Assembly: GCF_017876595.1 (NCBI RefSeq)
Contig: NZ_JAGIOG010000001.1
Coordinates: forward strand, 3,410,001-3,474,000
From: Aeromicrobium fastidiosum
GTDB lineage: Bacteria; Actinomycetota; Actinomycetes; Propionibacteriales; Nocardioidaceae
Length of the DNA stretch: 64,000 nt
Reading direction: 5' to 3'
Shown here: in pieces, positions 53,107 to 62,592 of the stretch
Position numbering within the stretch: the stretch's first letter is position 1
How the letters are laid out: each line of letters starts with the position of its first letter
Made by a program: the position numbers and the translations under genes
Notes under the pieces: generated by a model
The model's database searches: none
Told to the model about the DNA's origin: nothing
Seen by the model: only the letters and a program-made list of their open reading frames with translations

Positions 53107-53696
53107 CGCGCACCTTCTCGCGCCTCGCCGCGTCCACCGCCGTCGCCGCCGGGCTCGTCCTGTCGGCCGGCGCGACGGCCCACGCCGAGGGCACCCACGT
53201 CAAGGACAAGGCCAGCGACGTCGGATTGGTCCCGGACATCAGAAGTGACGCCTACGACGTCCTCGGGTACCAGGCCAGCATCGACTCCGGCATCGACCTG
53301 CGGGGCATGCGCGTCAACCATGGCAGCACGACCGTCACGCTTCGTCTGAAGTTCGCTCAGCTCGGCCCCGAGACGAACGTCTCGATGCAGTTCCGCAGCA
53401 ACGGACGGCGCGAGGTCACGCACTACCTGCTCAGCGTGTCGAAGCGGCGCGCGATCGTGCTCGACCCTGAGGCTTCTGACACGTGCTCGGTCCCGCTGAA
53501 GACCCGCACGGGCCGCAAGGGGATCCTGAGGGCCACGATCAAGCGTTCGTGCCTGGGCAACCCCGACCGCATCAAGGTCCAGGGTGGAGTGTTCTCCGGC
53601 GATCTCGCCTCGGAGCAAGGGGCGCTCCACGTGGACCCCATCTCGAACACCCAGGTCCGGGCACCGTCCTGGACGAGGTGGCTGACGTCGGGCTGA
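53103..53696 (+). CDS. Secreted protein, tandem paralogue 2
   Basis: 197 residues. Signal peptide (RTFSRLAASTAVAAGLVLSAGATAHA). The mature part repeats the neighbour's blocks: HVKDKASDVGLV, LGYQASIDSGIDLRGMRVNHGSTTVTLRLKFAQL, SDTCSVPLKTRTGRKGILRATIKRSCLGNPDRIKV. Both cysteines are kept. The two genes arose by duplication and are translationally coupled (GTGA), suggesting a complex or shared role at the cell surface. No known function. A large inverted repeat follows between it and the convergent hisH. Confidence 0.82.
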   Translation: MTRTFSRLAASTAVAAGLVLSAGATAHAEGTHVKDKASDVGLVPDIRSDAYDVLGYQASIDSGIDLRGMRVNHGSTTVTLRLKFAQLGPETNVSMQFRSNGRREVTHYLLSVSKRRAIVLDPEASDTCSVPLKTRTGRKGILRATIKRSCLGNPDRIKVQGGVFSGDLASEQGALHVDPISNTQVRAPSWTRWLTSG

Positions 53697-53713
53697 TCCC
53701 CCCCGGCCCGCCT

Positions 53714-53771
53714 CGAGGAGGTGGATCTGCAACCGATTTCGAGCTGAGAAGGTTGCACATCCACCTCCTCG
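53714..53771. repeat. Large inverted repeat between convergent genes
   Basis: Arms of 21 bases with one mismatch (left arm begins CGAGGAGGTGGAT, ends TGCAACC), loop 16 bases. It lies 17 bases after the rightward stop at 53696 and 12 bases from the hisH stop at 53783. Likely a two-way terminator; it may belong to the same kind of element as the palindrome at 28637-28714, which also has TTGCAACC at its core. Confidence 0.85.
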
Positions 53772-53782
53772 TGCGTCACCGA

Positions 53783-54424
53783 CTACAGCGTCGCGAGCCA
53801 GTTCTGCAGCAGGTGCATGCCGGCGTCGCCGGACTTCTCGGGGTGGAACTGCGTCGCCCACAACGGACCGTCCTCGACGGCGGCGACGAACCGGTCGCCG
53901 CCGTACTCGGTCCAGGTGACATCGGCCTGCAGGAGCGCCGGCGGACGCGTCAGCACCCAGTCGCGCAGGCCGTAGGAGTGCACGAAGTAGAAGCGTTCGT
54001 CGGCCAGCCCGGCGAACATGCGCGAGCCGGCGTCGGGCTCGACGGTGTTCCAGCCCATGTGCGGCACGATCGGTGCCTGCAGGCGCTCGATCACGCCGGG
54101 CCATTCCGCGCACCCCTCGGTGCGCACGCCGTGCTCGATGCCCTCGGCGAACAGGATCTGCATGCCGACGCAGATGCCGAGCACCGGACGACCCGCGATG
54201 AGCCGCCGCTCGATGATCCGCACGCCGTCGACCTCGCGCAGGCCCTTCATGCAGGCCTCGAAGGCCCCGACCCCGGGCACGAGCAAACCGTCGGCCTCGG
54301 CAGCGACCCCGGCGTCGTTCGTGAGGACGACGTCGGCACCGGCGCGCTCGACCGCGCGCACCGCCGACCGCAGGTTGCCCGAGCCGTAGTCGAGCACCGC
54401 GACGCTGGGACGCGGCTGCGTCAC
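53783..54424 (-). CDS. hisH: Imidazole glycerol phosphate synthase, glutaminase subunit
   Basis: 213 residues. The class I amidotransferase triad is C85 (LGICVGMQ), H194 and E196 (QFHPEKSG). [22 protein letters not shown] and LLVPGVGAF are the oxyanion and scaffold regions. It makes ammonia from glutamine for HisF. The GTG overlaps the hisB stop (GTGA). HisF is encoded 2.2 kb away, beyond the inserted secreted pair and priA. Confidence 0.95.
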   Translation of the reverse strand: MTQPRPSVAVLDYGSGNLRSAVRAVERAGADVVLTNDAGVAAEADGLLVPGVGAFEACMKGLREVDGVRIIERRLIAGRPVLGICVGMQILFAEGIEHGVRTEGCAEWPGVIERLQAPIVPHMGWNTVEPDAGSRMFAGLADERFYFVHSYGLRDWVLTRPPALLQADVTWTEYGGDRFVAAVEDGPLWATQFHPEKSGDAGMHLLQNWLATL

Positions 54425-55020
54425 AAGGCACCCTTGGTGCTCGGGATTCCCGTCTCGCGCGGATCGAGGGCGATCGCCTGGCGCAGGGCGCGGGCGACGG
54501 CCTTGAACTGCGCCTCGGCGATGTGGTGCGGATCGCGGCCGTCAATCAGCCGCACGTGCATCGTCATCGCGGCGTGGTGCGCGATCGACTCGAGCACGTG
54601 CGCCGTCAGCGAGCCGGAGTACTGCCCGCCGATGATCGCGGTGATCTGCCGCTCGGGCTCGCCGGAGTGCACGAAGTACGGGCGTCCGGAGACGTCGACG
54701 ACGGCCTGGGCGATCGACTCGTCGAGCGGCACGATCGCGTCGCCGTAGCGGGTGATGCCGACCTTGTCGCCGAGCGCCTCGCGCAGGGCCTGGCCCAGGC
54801 AGATGGCCGTGTCCTCGACCGTGTGGTGCGCGTCGATGTGCAGATCGCCCTCGGTGCGGACCGTGAGGTCGATCAGCGAGTGCCGCGAGAACGCCGTCAG
54901 CATGTGGTCGTAGAAGCCGACGCCCGTCGAGATGTCGTTGGCACCCGTGCCGTCGAGGTCGATCTCGACCACGACGTGCGACTCGGAGGTGCGTCGCTCG
55001 ATGCGGGACGTACGGGTCAT
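54421..55020 (-). CDS. hisB: Imidazoleglycerol-phosphate dehydratase
   Basis: 199 residues, monofunctional (no phosphatase domain). The manganese-binding motifs are [43 protein letters not shown] and [38 protein letters not shown]. It dehydrates IGP to imidazole acetol phosphate. The ATG overlaps the hisC stop (ATGA). Confidence 0.96.
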   Translation of the reverse strand: MTRTSRIERRTSESHVVVEIDLDGTGANDISTGVGFYDHMLTAFSRHSLIDLTVRTEGDLHIDAHHTVEDTAICLGQALREALGDKVGITRYGDAIVPLDESIAQAVVDVSGRPYFVHSGEPERQITAIIGGQYSGSLTAHVLESIAHHAAMTMHVRLIDGRDPHHIAEAQFKAVARALRQAIALDPRETGIPSTKGAL

Positions 55021-56093
55021 CGGGTCACCTCGTGGAGAGCGGTTCGGAAGGCCAGCATCTCGTCGGGGGTGCCGATCGAGACGCGCAGCCATCCTAGGGG
55101 TCCGACCTCCCTGATCAGGACGCCCCGGTCGAGCACGCCCTGCCACACCGCGTGCCGGTCGTCGAAGCGGCCGAACAGGACGAAGTTGGCATCGGACTCG
55201 GCGACCTCGAACCCCTGCTCGCGCAGCCAGGCGGACGTCTCGTCGCGGGTCGTGCGCAGGGCGTCGACCTGGGCCAGCAGCTCCGGCTCGTGCCGCAGCG
55301 CCGCGACCGCTGCGGCCTGGCTCACCGCCGACAGGTGGTAGGGCAGGCGCACGATGCGCAGAGCGTCGATGATCGCGGCGTCGGCGGCGACGTAGCCGAG
55401 GCGTCCGCCGGCCAGGGCGAAGGCCTTGCTCATCGTGCGGGTGACCAGCAGACGCGGGAACTCCTCGAGCAGCTCGAGCGCGCTGGGCGTGCCGTCTCGG
55501 CGGAACTCGGCATAGGCCTCGTCGACCACGACGACTCCCGGCGCGGCCTCGAGGATCGCGCGTGTGTGGGCGGGGTCGAGCGCCGTGCCGGTGGGGTTGT
55601 TGGGCGACGTCAGGATCACGACGTCGGGACGCTCCGCCGCGATCAGCGCGAGCGCCGCGTCGACGTCGAGCCCGAAGTCGTCGCGTCGTCGTCCGGCCAC
55701 CCACCGGGTGTGGGTGTTGCGGGCGTACTCGGGATACATCGAGTAGGTCGGCGCGAACGACACCGCGGTGCGTCCCGGCCCTCCGAAGGCCTGCAGCACC
55801 TGCTGCATGACCTCGTTGGAGCCGTTGGCGGCCCAGACCCGTTCTGCCGTCAGTCCGTGCCCGAGGTACGACGCGAGCGACGTCCGCAGCTCGACCGCCT
55901 CACGATCGGGATAGCGGTTGAGCGTCAGCGCGGCTCGGTAGACCGACTCCGCGATGTCGCGCGCGGTCTCCTCACTCGGCCCGTAGGGGTTCTCATTGGT
56001 GTTGAGCTGCACCGGCACGTCGAGCTGCGGCGCGCCGTACGGCTCGTCGTCCCGCAGCTCGTCGCGGATCGGGACCCATTCGGGCACCGGCAT
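55017..56093 (-). CDS. hisC: Histidinol-phosphate aminotransferase
   Basis: 358 residues, PLP fold type [14 protein letters not shown] at the N-terminus, [43 protein letters not shown], and the Schiff-base lysine in [17 protein letters not shown]. It converts imidazole acetol phosphate and glutamate to histidinol phosphate. The ATG at 56093 overlaps the hisD stop by one base (TGATG). Confidence 0.95.
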   Translation of the reverse strand: MPVPEWVPIRDELRDDEPYGAPQLDVPVQLNTNENPYGPSEETARDIAESVYRAALTLNRYPDREAVELRTSLASYLGHGLTAERVWAANGSNEVMQQVLQAFGGPGRTAVSFAPTYSMYPEYARNTHTRWVAGRRRDDFGLDVDAALALIAAERPDVVILTSPNNPTGTALDPAHTRAILEAAPGVVVVDEAYAEFRRDGTPSALELLEEFPRLLVTRTMSKAFALAGGRLGYVAADAAIIDALRIVRLPYHLSAVSQAAAVAALRHEPELLAQVDALRTTRDETSAWLREQGFEVAESDANFVLFGRFDDRHAVWQGVLDRGVLIREVGPLGWLRVSIGTPDEMLAFRTALHEVTR

Positions 56094-57424
56094 CAGCGGG
56101 ACGTCCGGATCGAGACCGCCGCACCGTGCGACGGCAGGTTCTCGGCCTCGGCGAGCGTCACGACGTGGTCGCCCACCTCGCGCAGGGCTGCCTCGGAGTA
56201 GGTCACGACGTGCATGTTCTTGCAGAACGCGCGCACCGACAGACCTGACGAGTGGCAGGCGCACCCGGCGGTGGGCAGCACGTGGTTGGACCCCGCCGCG
56301 TAGTCGCCGAGCGAGACGGGCGTGAACGAGCCGACGAAGATCGCACCGGCGTTGACGATGCGGCCCGCGACGCCGGCGGAGTCGGCGGTCTGCACCTCGA
56401 GGTGCTCGGCGGCGTAGCCGTTGGCGACGGCGACCGCCTGGTCGAGGTCACGGACGATCACGGTCGCCGACTGGGTGCCGTCCAGAGCCGTCCGGACGCG
56501 CTCGGCGTGCCGGGCCGACGGCACGAGCCGCTCCAGCTCGACGTCGACCGCACCGGCGAGGGCCTCGCTGTCGGTGATCAGGACGCTCGCGGCCATCGGG
56601 TCGTGCTCGGCCTGGCTGATCAGGTCGGCCGCGACGAAGGCGGCATCGGCGGTGTCGTCGGCGATGATCGCGATCTCGGTCGGCCCGGCCTCGGAGTCGA
56701 TGCTCACCGTCCCCTGCAGGTGCCGCTTGGCGGCGGCGACGTAGATGTTGCCGGGCCCGGTGATCAGGTTGACGGGGCGGCAGTCGATCGTGCCGTCGTC
56801 CGAGGCCGCTCCGTAGGCGAACATCGCGAGCGCCTGGGCACCGCCGGCCGCGTAGACCTCGTCGATGCCGAGCAGCGCGCACGCCGCGAGGATCGACGGG
56901 TGGGGCAGGCCGCCGAACTCGGCCTGCGGCGGGCTCGCCAGCGCGATGCCGGGCACGCCGGCGACCTGCGCGGGCACGGCGTTCATGACGACGGTGCTGA
57001 CGAGCGGCGCGAGGCCGCCGGGCACGTAGAGGCCGACCCGCTGCATCGGGACGATCCGGCGCTCGACCGTGGCGCCGGGGGCGACGTCGGACGTCAGGCT
57101 GTGCTCCAGCTCGGCCTCGCACGTCATGCGCAGGCGACGGACCGACTCATCGAGCGCCGACCGGATGGCCGGGTCGAGGGCGGCGAGCGCATCGGCGAGC
57201 GCCTCCTCCGGGACGCGCAGCTGCGCGGGGCGCACGCCGTCGAACTTCTCGCCGGCATCCAGCACCGCGACCGAGCCCCGCTCGCGCACGTCGTCGCAGA
57301 TGGGGCGGACCGCCGCCAGCGCGTGCTCGACGTCGACCTCGGCACGCGGCACCGCGGCGGTGTAGACCGCGGCGGCCTCGTCGGCGGAGGGGTCGAGCGA
57401 ACGAAGATCGAGTCGTCTCATCAC
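56093..57424 (-). CDS. hisD: Histidinol dehydrogenase
   Basis: 443 residues. [75 protein letters not shown] (zinc and NAD contacts), [15 protein letters not shown], and the C-terminal [21 protein letters not shown]. It oxidises histidinol to histidine in two steps. The GTG at 57424 lies seven bases after TAGACT, a leaderless promoter that probably drives hisD-C-B-H. Divergent from ybaK with 34 bases between starts. Confidence 0.96.
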   Translation of the reverse strand: MMRRLDLRSLDPSADEAAAVYTAAVPRAEVDVEHALAAVRPICDDVRERGSVAVLDAGEKFDGVRPAQLRVPEEALADALAALDPAIRSALDESVRRLRMTCEAELEHSLTSDVAPGATVERRIVPMQRVGLYVPGGLAPLVSTVVMNAVPAQVAGVPGIALASPPQAEFGGLPHPSILAACALLGIDEVYAAGGAQALAMFAYGAASDDGTIDCRPVNLITGPGNIYVAAAKRHLQGTVSIDSEAGPTEIAIIADDTADAAFVAADLISQAEHDPMAASVLITDSEALAGAVDVELERLVPSARHAERVRTALDGTQSATVIVRDLDQAVAVANGYAAEHLEVQTADSAGVAGRIVNAGAIFVGSFTPVSLGDYAAGSNHVLPTAGCACHSSGLSVRAFCKNMHVVTYSEAALREVGDHVVTLAEAENLPSHGAAVSIRTSR

Positions 57425-57431
57425 GACGACA

Positions 57432-57437
57432 AGTCTA
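57432..57437 (-). promoter_or_regulatory. -10 hexamer, leaderless promoter of hisDCBH
   Basis: TAGACT on the leftward strand, seven bases before the GTG at 57424. Confidence 0.55.
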
Positions 57438-57446
57438 CGGACGCAC

Positions 57447-57452
57447 TACGGT
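57447..57452 (+). promoter_or_regulatory. -10 hexamer, leaderless promoter of ybaK
   Basis: TACGGT ends six bases before the GTG at 57459. It is only nine bases from the opposing hisD -10, so the two polymerases would compete for the same DNA. Confidence 0.55.
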
Positions 57453-57458
57453 GGACCC

Positions 57459-57950
57459 GTGGCCGCCAACCAGAAGCCCACCGAGTCGACCCCGGCGTTC
57501 GTCGCTCTGCACCGCGCCGACGTCCGCTTCGCCTCGCACTCCTACGTCCACGACCCTCGCGCCGAGTCGTTCGGCATGGAGGCCGCCACCGCGCTCGGCG
57601 TCGAGCCGGGGCGCGTGTTCAAGACGCTGATGGCCCTCATCGACGACGAGCTGTGCGTCGGCGTCGTCCCCGTCATGGGGTCGCTCGACCTCAAGGCACT
57701 CGCCGAGGCAGTCGGTGGCAAGCGCGCCCAGATGGCCGACGCCGCGCAGGCCCAGCGGGCCACGGGCTACGTCATCGGCGGCATCTCGCCGATCGGCCAG
57801 AAGAAGGCTCACCGAACCGTGATCGACCGCAGCTCGTCGCAGTGGCCGACGATCTTCGTGTCGGGCGGGCGGCGCGGTCTCGAGGCCGAGCTCGCGCCCG
57901 CTGACCTGGTGCGCGTCACCCGGGCCGTCGTGGCCCGCATCGCGCGCTGA
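57459..57950 (+). CDS. ybaK: Cys-tRNA(Pro)/Cys-tRNA(Cys) deacylase YbaK
   Basis: 163 residues of the YbaK/ProX editing family. FASHSYVHDPRAESFGMEAATALGVEPGRVFKTLMALID includes the conserved lysine (VFKT) that positions the tRNA 3' end; VVPVMGSLDLKALAEAVGGKRAQMADAAQAQRATGYVIGGISPIGQKK follows with the G-x-S-P loop. It removes Cys mis-attached to tRNA(Pro). Free-standing. GTG start with leaderless promoter; convergent, end to end, with the DUF2567-like gene. Confidence 0.93.
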   Translation: MAANQKPTESTPAFVALHRADVRFASHSYVHDPRAESFGMEAATALGVEPGRVFKTLMALIDDELCVGVVPVMGSLDLKALAEAVGGKRAQMADAAQAQRATGYVIGGISPIGQKKAHRTVIDRSSSQWPTIFVSGGRRGLEAELAPADLVRVTRAVVARIAR

Positions 57951-58472
57951 CTACACCTGGTCGTCGGCCCCTCGGTCGCCCGCCCACGAGGCGACGATGA
58001 CGCCGAGCACGCCGAAGATCGGCCACACCAGGAACGGCGCGACGCCGTCGACCGCGAGCTGGGACGGGACCTTGTCGCCGACCCCGACGCCGGCGACGGT
58101 GCCCGGAGGCGGCGGCCCCAGCTCGACGCCGACCCGCCACGCGACGAGACCCGCCACCGTCACGAGGGCCGCGGCGACCGGGACGGCCAGCCACCCGAGA
58201 TCGGGCACGAGGCGGGCCGTGACGACGCCGCTCACGAGCGACGCCACGGCACCGACTGCCACGAACACCACGATGACCGAGAACTGACCGCGGGACGCCG
58301 CCTCGGTCAGCACGATGCCGCCATCGCGACCCAGCCACTCGGCGGGCTGGGCCAGCCAGACCCACACGAGCCCGGCCACGACTCCGGCCAGCAGGGTCAC
58401 GAGGGTCGCGATGGCCAGGCGGCGGGGCGCGACGGCGGGACGGACGGACGGGGTGGTGCTCAGGTCAGGCAA
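57951..58472 (-). CDS. DUF2567-like membrane protein
   Basis: About 173 residues, four hydrophobic segments: LAIATLVTLLAGVVAGLVWVWLA, FSVIVVFVAVGAVASLVSGVVTA, WLAVPVAAALVTVAGLVAWRVGV and FLVWPIFGVLGVIVASWAG. The motif after the first helix (GGIVLTEAASRGQFSVIVVF) fits my recollection of the actinobacterial DUF2567 family; function unknown. The start is uncertain: TTG at 58472 overlaps the dnaE stop by 13 bases and is chosen because upstream residues in the frame look like dnaE shadow. Probably co-transcribed with dnaE. Confidence 0.65.
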   Translation of the reverse strand: MPDLSTTPSVRPAVAPRRLAIATLVTLLAGVVAGLVWVWLAQPAEWLGRDGGIVLTEAASRGQFSVIVVFVAVGAVASLVSGVVTARLVPDLGWLAVPVAAALVTVAGLVAWRVGVELGPPPPGTVAGVGVGDKVPSQLAVDGVAPFLVWPIFGVLGVIVASWAGDRGADDQV

Positions 58473-61400
58473 TGGGGTCCCAGCAGCTCTTTGAGATCGG
58501 CGATGAGTGAGGACGACTGTGCCACACGCAGGCTGCTGTCGAGGCGCATGACCTTGGTCGTGCCGTTGCCGATGAGCCGCAGGTGCACCTCCGACATGCC
58601 GGGATGGGCCGACAGCACCTGCTTGAAGGTGCCGATCGTGTCGCTCGTGCATCGGGCGACCGGCAGGCTCACGACGAGCGGACGGTCGGGGCCACCCGAG
58701 CCCATCGCTGGCATCGTGACCTCCAGCGCGTTGAGCTCGACGCCGTCGTCCTTGCGTCGCACGCGACCCTTGACCACGACGATCGTGTCGGGCACCAGCA
58801 CCGGCATCGCCAGTTGGTAGGCCCCCGGGAACACCATGACCTCGATGCCGCCCTCGAGATCCTCGATCGTGACCGAGGCCCAGCTGTCACCCTTCTTGCT
58901 CATGCGTCGCTGCACGCCGGTGATGAGCCCGCAGATGCGCACCGTGCTGCCGTCGGGCAGGTCGGTGTTGGTGAGCAGCTCGCCGACCGTGCAGTCGCTG
59001 CTGGCCCGCAGCACGTGCTCGAGCCCCTGCAGCGGGTGGTCGGAGACGTACAGGCCCAGCATGTCGCGCTCGAACGCCAGCAGCTGTGTCTTCTCCCACT
59101 CCGGCATCGAGTCGGGCACCTCGACGCGTCCGCCGCTGAACACCTCGTCGCCGAGGCCGCCGAACAGCGAGTCCTGTCCGATCGCGGCCTGTCGCTTGAG
59201 GTCGATGTAGAGGTCGACGCCCTCCTCGGCGACGGTCGTGAGCGCCCGCCGACGGTGACCCATCGAGTCGAAGGCTCCGGCCTTGATCAGCGAGTCGAGG
59301 ACCCGCTTGTTGCACACCAGCGTCGGCACCTTGTCGAGGAAGTCGTTGAAGTCGGTGTAGGCACCGCCGGCGCGTCCCTCGACGATGCCCGCGACCACGT
59401 TCTCGCCGATGTTGCGGATCGCGCCCAGGCCGAAGCGGATGTCGGCGCCCACCGAGGCGAAGTTGGACACCGACTCATTGACGTCGGGCGGCAGCACCTT
59501 GATGCCCATGCGGCGGCACTCGTTGAGGTAGATCGCCGACTTGTCCTTGTCGACACGGGTGCTGGTCAGCAGCGCCGCCATGTACTCGGCCGGGAAGTTG
59601 GCCTTGAGATAGGCCGTCCAGTACGAGATGACGCCGTAGGCCGCCGAGTGCGCCTTGTTGAAGGCGTAGTCGGAGAACGGCAGCAGGATGTCCCACAGCG
59701 TCGTGATGGCCTTCTGCGAGTAGCCCCGCGACAGCATGCCCTCCTGGAAGCCCGCGTACTGCTTGTCGAGCTCGGACTTCTTCTTCTTGCCCATCGCGCG
59801 CCGCAGGTTGTCGGCCTGGCCCAGGCTGAACCCCGCCAGCACCTGGGCGATCTCCATGACCTGCTCCTGATAGACGATCAGGCCGTAGGTCTCGCCGAGC
59901 ACCGTCTCGAGCGGCTTCTCGAGCTCGGGGTGGATGGGGTCGATCGGCTCGCGACCGTTCTTGCGCCGTGCGTACTTGTTGTGGGAGTCGGCACCCATGG
60001 GGCCCGGACGGTAGAGCGCGCCGACGGCCGAGATGTCCTCGAACTTGTCGGGCTTCATGCTGCGCAGCAGCGCCCGCATGGGGCCACCGTCGAGCTGGAA
60101 GACGCCGAGCGTCTCGCCGCGCGCCAGCAGGTCGTAGGTCGCGGGGTCGTCGAAGGTCAGGTCTTCGAGCACCAGGTCGATGTCGCGGTTGCGCTTGATG
60201 TTGACCAGGGCGTCGTCGAGCACCGTGAGGTTGCGCAGGCCCAGGAAGTCCATCTTGACCAGCCCGAGCGCCTCGCACATCGGGTAGTCGAACTGGGTGA
60301 TGATCGCGCCGTCCTGCTCGCGCTTCATGATCGGCACGATGTCGATCAGCGGATCGCTCGACATGATGACGCCGGCGGCGTGCACGCCCCACTGGCGGAT
60401 CTGGCCCTCGAGCCCCAGCGCCGTCTGGTAGATCTTGCGGACGTCGGCGTCCTCGTCGTGCAGCTTGCGGAAGTCGCCGCCGTCGCCGTAGCGCTTGTCG
60501 TCGGTGTCGAACAGGCCCTTGAGCGTGACGCCCTTGCCCATGATGTCGGCCGGCAGCGCCTTGGTGATGCGCTCGCCGTGCGAGAACGGGTAGTCCATGA
60601 CGCGTGCGGCGTCCTTGATCGCGGCCTTGGACTTGAGCCGTCCGAAGGTCGCGATCATCGCGACCCGCTCCTCGCCGTACTTGTTGCTGACGTAGCGGAT
60701 GACCTCGCCGCGACGACGCTCGTCGAAGTCGATGTCGAAGTCGGGCATCGAGGGGCGTTCGGGGTTGAGGAACCGCTCGAAGATCAGGCCGTGCGTCAGG
60801 GGGCACAGGTCGGTGATGCGCAGCGCGTAGGCCGCGATCGAGCCGGCACCCGATCCGCGACCCGGTCCGACGCGGATGCCGTTGTCCTTGGCCCAGTTGA
60901 TGAAGTCGGCGACCACGAGGTAGTAGCCGCAATAGCCCTTGGTGCGGACGACGTCGAGCTCCATCTCGGTGCGCGCGCGCACCTCGTCGGTGATGCCGTC
61001 GGGGTAGCGGCTCTCGATGCCCTTCCAGACCTCCTTGGTGAACCAGGAGTCCTCGGTCTCACCCTCGGGGACGTCGAAGCGCGCCATGTAGCCACCGTTG
61101 GACTCGGTGAACTCGACATTGCAGCGCTCGGCGATCAGCAGGGTGTTGTCGCACGCCTCCTTGAGGTCGAAGCGGTCCTCCCACAGGTCGCGCATCTCGG
61201 CCGCCGACTTGATGTAGAAGTCGTTGGAGTCGAACTTGAACCGGTTGGGATCGGTCAGCGTGCTGCCCGACTGGACGCACAGCAGGGCCGAGTGCGCCTC
61301 GGCGTCCTCGGGGCTCGTGTAGTGCGAGTCGTTCGTCGCGATGGCCGGCAGGCCGAGGTCGGCCTTGAGCCGCAGCAGCCCGTCGCGCACGACCCGCTCG

Positions 61401-61993
61401 ATCTCGAGGCCGTGGTCCATCAGCTCGAGGAAGAAGTTCTCCTTGCCGAAGATGTCCTGGAACTCCGCGGCCGAGGCGCGGGCCTTCTCGTAGTTGCCGA
61501 TGCGCAGCCAGGTCTGGATCTCACCCGACGGGCACCCCGTCGTCGCGATGAGGCCCTTGCCGTAGCGCTGCAGCAGGTCGCGGTCGGCGCGCGGCTTGCG
61601 GTACTGCCCCTCGAGGCTCGCGTACGAGCCGATGCGGAACAGGTTGTGCATGCCCTCGGTGGTCTCCGACAGCAGCGTCATGTGCGTGTAGGCACCGCGA
61701 CCCGCGACATCGGCGTCCTTGGCTCCCTTGTTCCACTGCACGGCCTTCTTCTCGGTGCGTGGGATGTTGGGCGTCAGGTACGCCTCCATGCCGATGATCG
61801 GCTTGACCCCGTGCGCCTTGGCCTTGCTGTAGAAGTCGTAGGCGCCGTGCAGGTTGCCGTGGTCGGTCATCGCGATCGCCGGCATCTCGAGCTCGGCGGT
61901 GCGTTCGAACAGGCCGTCGAGCAGGGCGGCACCGTCGAGCATCGAGTACTCGGTGTGGACGTGCAGGTGCACGAATGACGAGTCGCTCGACAT
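58460..61993 (-). CDS. dnaE: DNA polymerase III alpha subunit
   Basis: 1177 residues, the replicative polymerase (DnaE1 type). The N-terminal PHP domain keeps metal ligands (VHLHVHTEYSMLDG, AMTDHGNLHG, NDSHYTSPEDAEAH), consistent with intrinsic proofreading in Actinobacteria. The palm carries GRGSGAGSIAAYAL and the catalytic aspartates in PDFDIDFDERRR; LVKMDFLGLRNLTV and the fingers follow. Near the C-terminus come the helix-hairpin-helix and an OB-fold (VRICGLITGVQRRMSKKGDSWASVTIEDLEG). The ATG at 61993 has GGAGG ten bases upstream. Confidence 0.97.
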   Translation of the reverse strand: MSSDSSFVHLHVHTEYSMLDGAALLDGLFERTAELEMPAIAMTDHGNLHGAYDFYSKAKAHGVKPIIGMEAYLTPNIPRTEKKAVQWNKGAKDADVAGRGAYTHMTLLSETTEGMHNLFRIGSYASLEGQYRKPRADRDLLQRYGKGLIATTGCPSGEIQTWLRIGNYEKARASAAEFQDIFGKENFFLELMDHGLEIERVVRDGLLRLKADLGLPAIATNDSHYTSPEDAEAHSALLCVQSGSTLTDPNRFKFDSNDFYIKSAAEMRDLWEDRFDLKEACDNTLLIAERCNVEFTESNGGYMARFDVPEGETEDSWFTKEVWKGIESRYPDGITDEVRARTEMELDVVRTKGYCGYYLVVADFINWAKDNGIRVGPGRGSGAGSIAAYALRITDLCPLTHGLIFERFLNPERPSMPDFDIDFDERRRGEVIRYVSNKYGEERVAMIATFGRLKSKAAIKDAARVMDYPFSHGERITKALPADIMGKGVTLKGLFDTDDKRYGDGGDFRKLHDEDADVRKIYQTALGLEGQIRQWGVHAAGVIMSSDPLIDIVPIMKREQDGAIITQFDYPMCEALGLVKMDFLGLRNLTVLDDALVNIKRNRDIDLVLEDLTFDDPATYDLLARGETLGVFQLDGGPMRALLRSMKPDKFEDISAVGALYRPGPMGADSHNKYARRKNGREPIDPIHPELEKPLETVLGETYGLIVYQEQVMEIAQVLAGFSLGQADNLRRAMGKKKKSELDKQYAGFQEGMLSRGYSQKAITTLWDILLPFSDYAFNKAHSAAYGVISYWTAYLKANFPAEYMAALLTSTRVDKDKSAIYLNECRRMGIKVLPPDVNESVSNFASVGADIRFGLGAIRNIGENVVAGIVEGRAGGAYTDFNDFLDKVPTLVCNKRVLDSLIKAGAFDSMGHRRRALTTVAEEGVDLYIDLKRQAAIGQDSLFGGLGDEVFSGGRVEVPDSMPEWEKTQLLAFERDMLGLYVSDHPLQGLEHVLRASSDCTVGELLTNTDLPDGSTVRICGLITGVQRRMSKKGDSWASVTIEDLEGGIEVMVFPGAYQLAMPVLVPDTIVVVKGRVRRKDDGVELNALEVTMPAMGSGGPDRPLVVSLPVARCTSDTIGTFKQVLSAHPGMSEVHLRLIGNGTTKVMRLDSSLRVAQSSSLIADLKELLGPHCLT

Positions 61994-62091
61994 CGAGTGC
62001 TGGCCTCCGGGGCTGAGATCTGTCCAGACGTCGTGCAGTCTGGCGGGACGGTCTGCGGGACGGCCTGGACGGCCCTCCGGGGAAGGTCTCC

Positions 62092-62097
62092 AGAGTA
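62092..62097 (-). promoter_or_regulatory. Possible -10 of dnaE
   Basis: TACTCT on the leftward strand, about 100 bases before the dnaE start. The rest of the 188-base gap holds CGGGACGGTCTG-type short direct repeats (62040-62075) of unknown meaning. Confidence 0.25.
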
Positions 62098-62181
62098 GTC
62101 GAGCGGTCCGACGAGAATCAGCACCGCGCCGCATCCGTCCCGGCCTCCGAGCCAAAAGATCACCGCACCCATACTGGAGGC

Positions 62182-62589
62182 ATGACTGGGCACCCGGACC
62201 GCGAGAAGCAGACCTACCTGAGCGTCGACGACTACCTCGCCGCGGCGACGTACGACGTCGAGCCGCGCCTGGTCGAGATGCGCCGGGTCGTCACGGAGGC
62301 GTTGCCGGACGCCGAGGAGACCATCAGCCACAACATCCCGGCGTACGAGCAGCACGGGGTCGTCGTGGTGCAGTTCGCCGCGACCGGCGAGCACACCTCG
62401 CTCAACTTCTTTCCGACCGCCGGCGTCCGGGTCCGGTTCGACGCCGAGCTCACGCCCTACAAGGTGACCAAGTCGGGCGTCCGGTTCCCGCACGAGGACC
62501 CGCTGCCCGTCGACCTCATCGCCGACATCGCGGCGTTCAGGCTCTCCGAGGCCGCCGAGTTCGCGGCCCGGCGGCGCTCGGGTCAGTAA
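62182..62589 (+). CDS. DUF1801 (iron chaperone-like) protein
   Basis: 135 residues. LSVDDYLAAATYDVEPRLVEMRRVVTEALPDAEETISHNIPAYEQHGVVVVQFAATGEHTSLNFFP is the DUF1801/YdhG pattern (frataxin-like fold); the domain ends PYKVTKSGVRFPHEDPLPVDLIADIAAFRL. Members are small cytoplasmic proteins; an iron-chaperone role is shown only for a few. CATACT lies six bases before the ATG and GGAGG one base before it, so initiation could again be leaderless. Convergent with the ABC permease with three bases between. Confidence 0.88.
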   Translation: MTGHPDREKQTYLSVDDYLAAATYDVEPRLVEMRRVVTEALPDAEETISHNIPAYEQHGVVVVQFAATGEHTSLNFFPTAGVRVRFDAELTPYKVTKSGVRFPHEDPLPVDLIADIAAFRLSEAAEFAARRRSGQ

Positions 62590-62592
62590 TCG

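Noticed and set aside
58583..61978. Rightward open frame of 1131 codons opposite dnaE
   Set aside because: It is antisense to a clearly conserved polymerase; its His/Arg/Val/Asp-rich content is the usual shadow in high-GC DNA.
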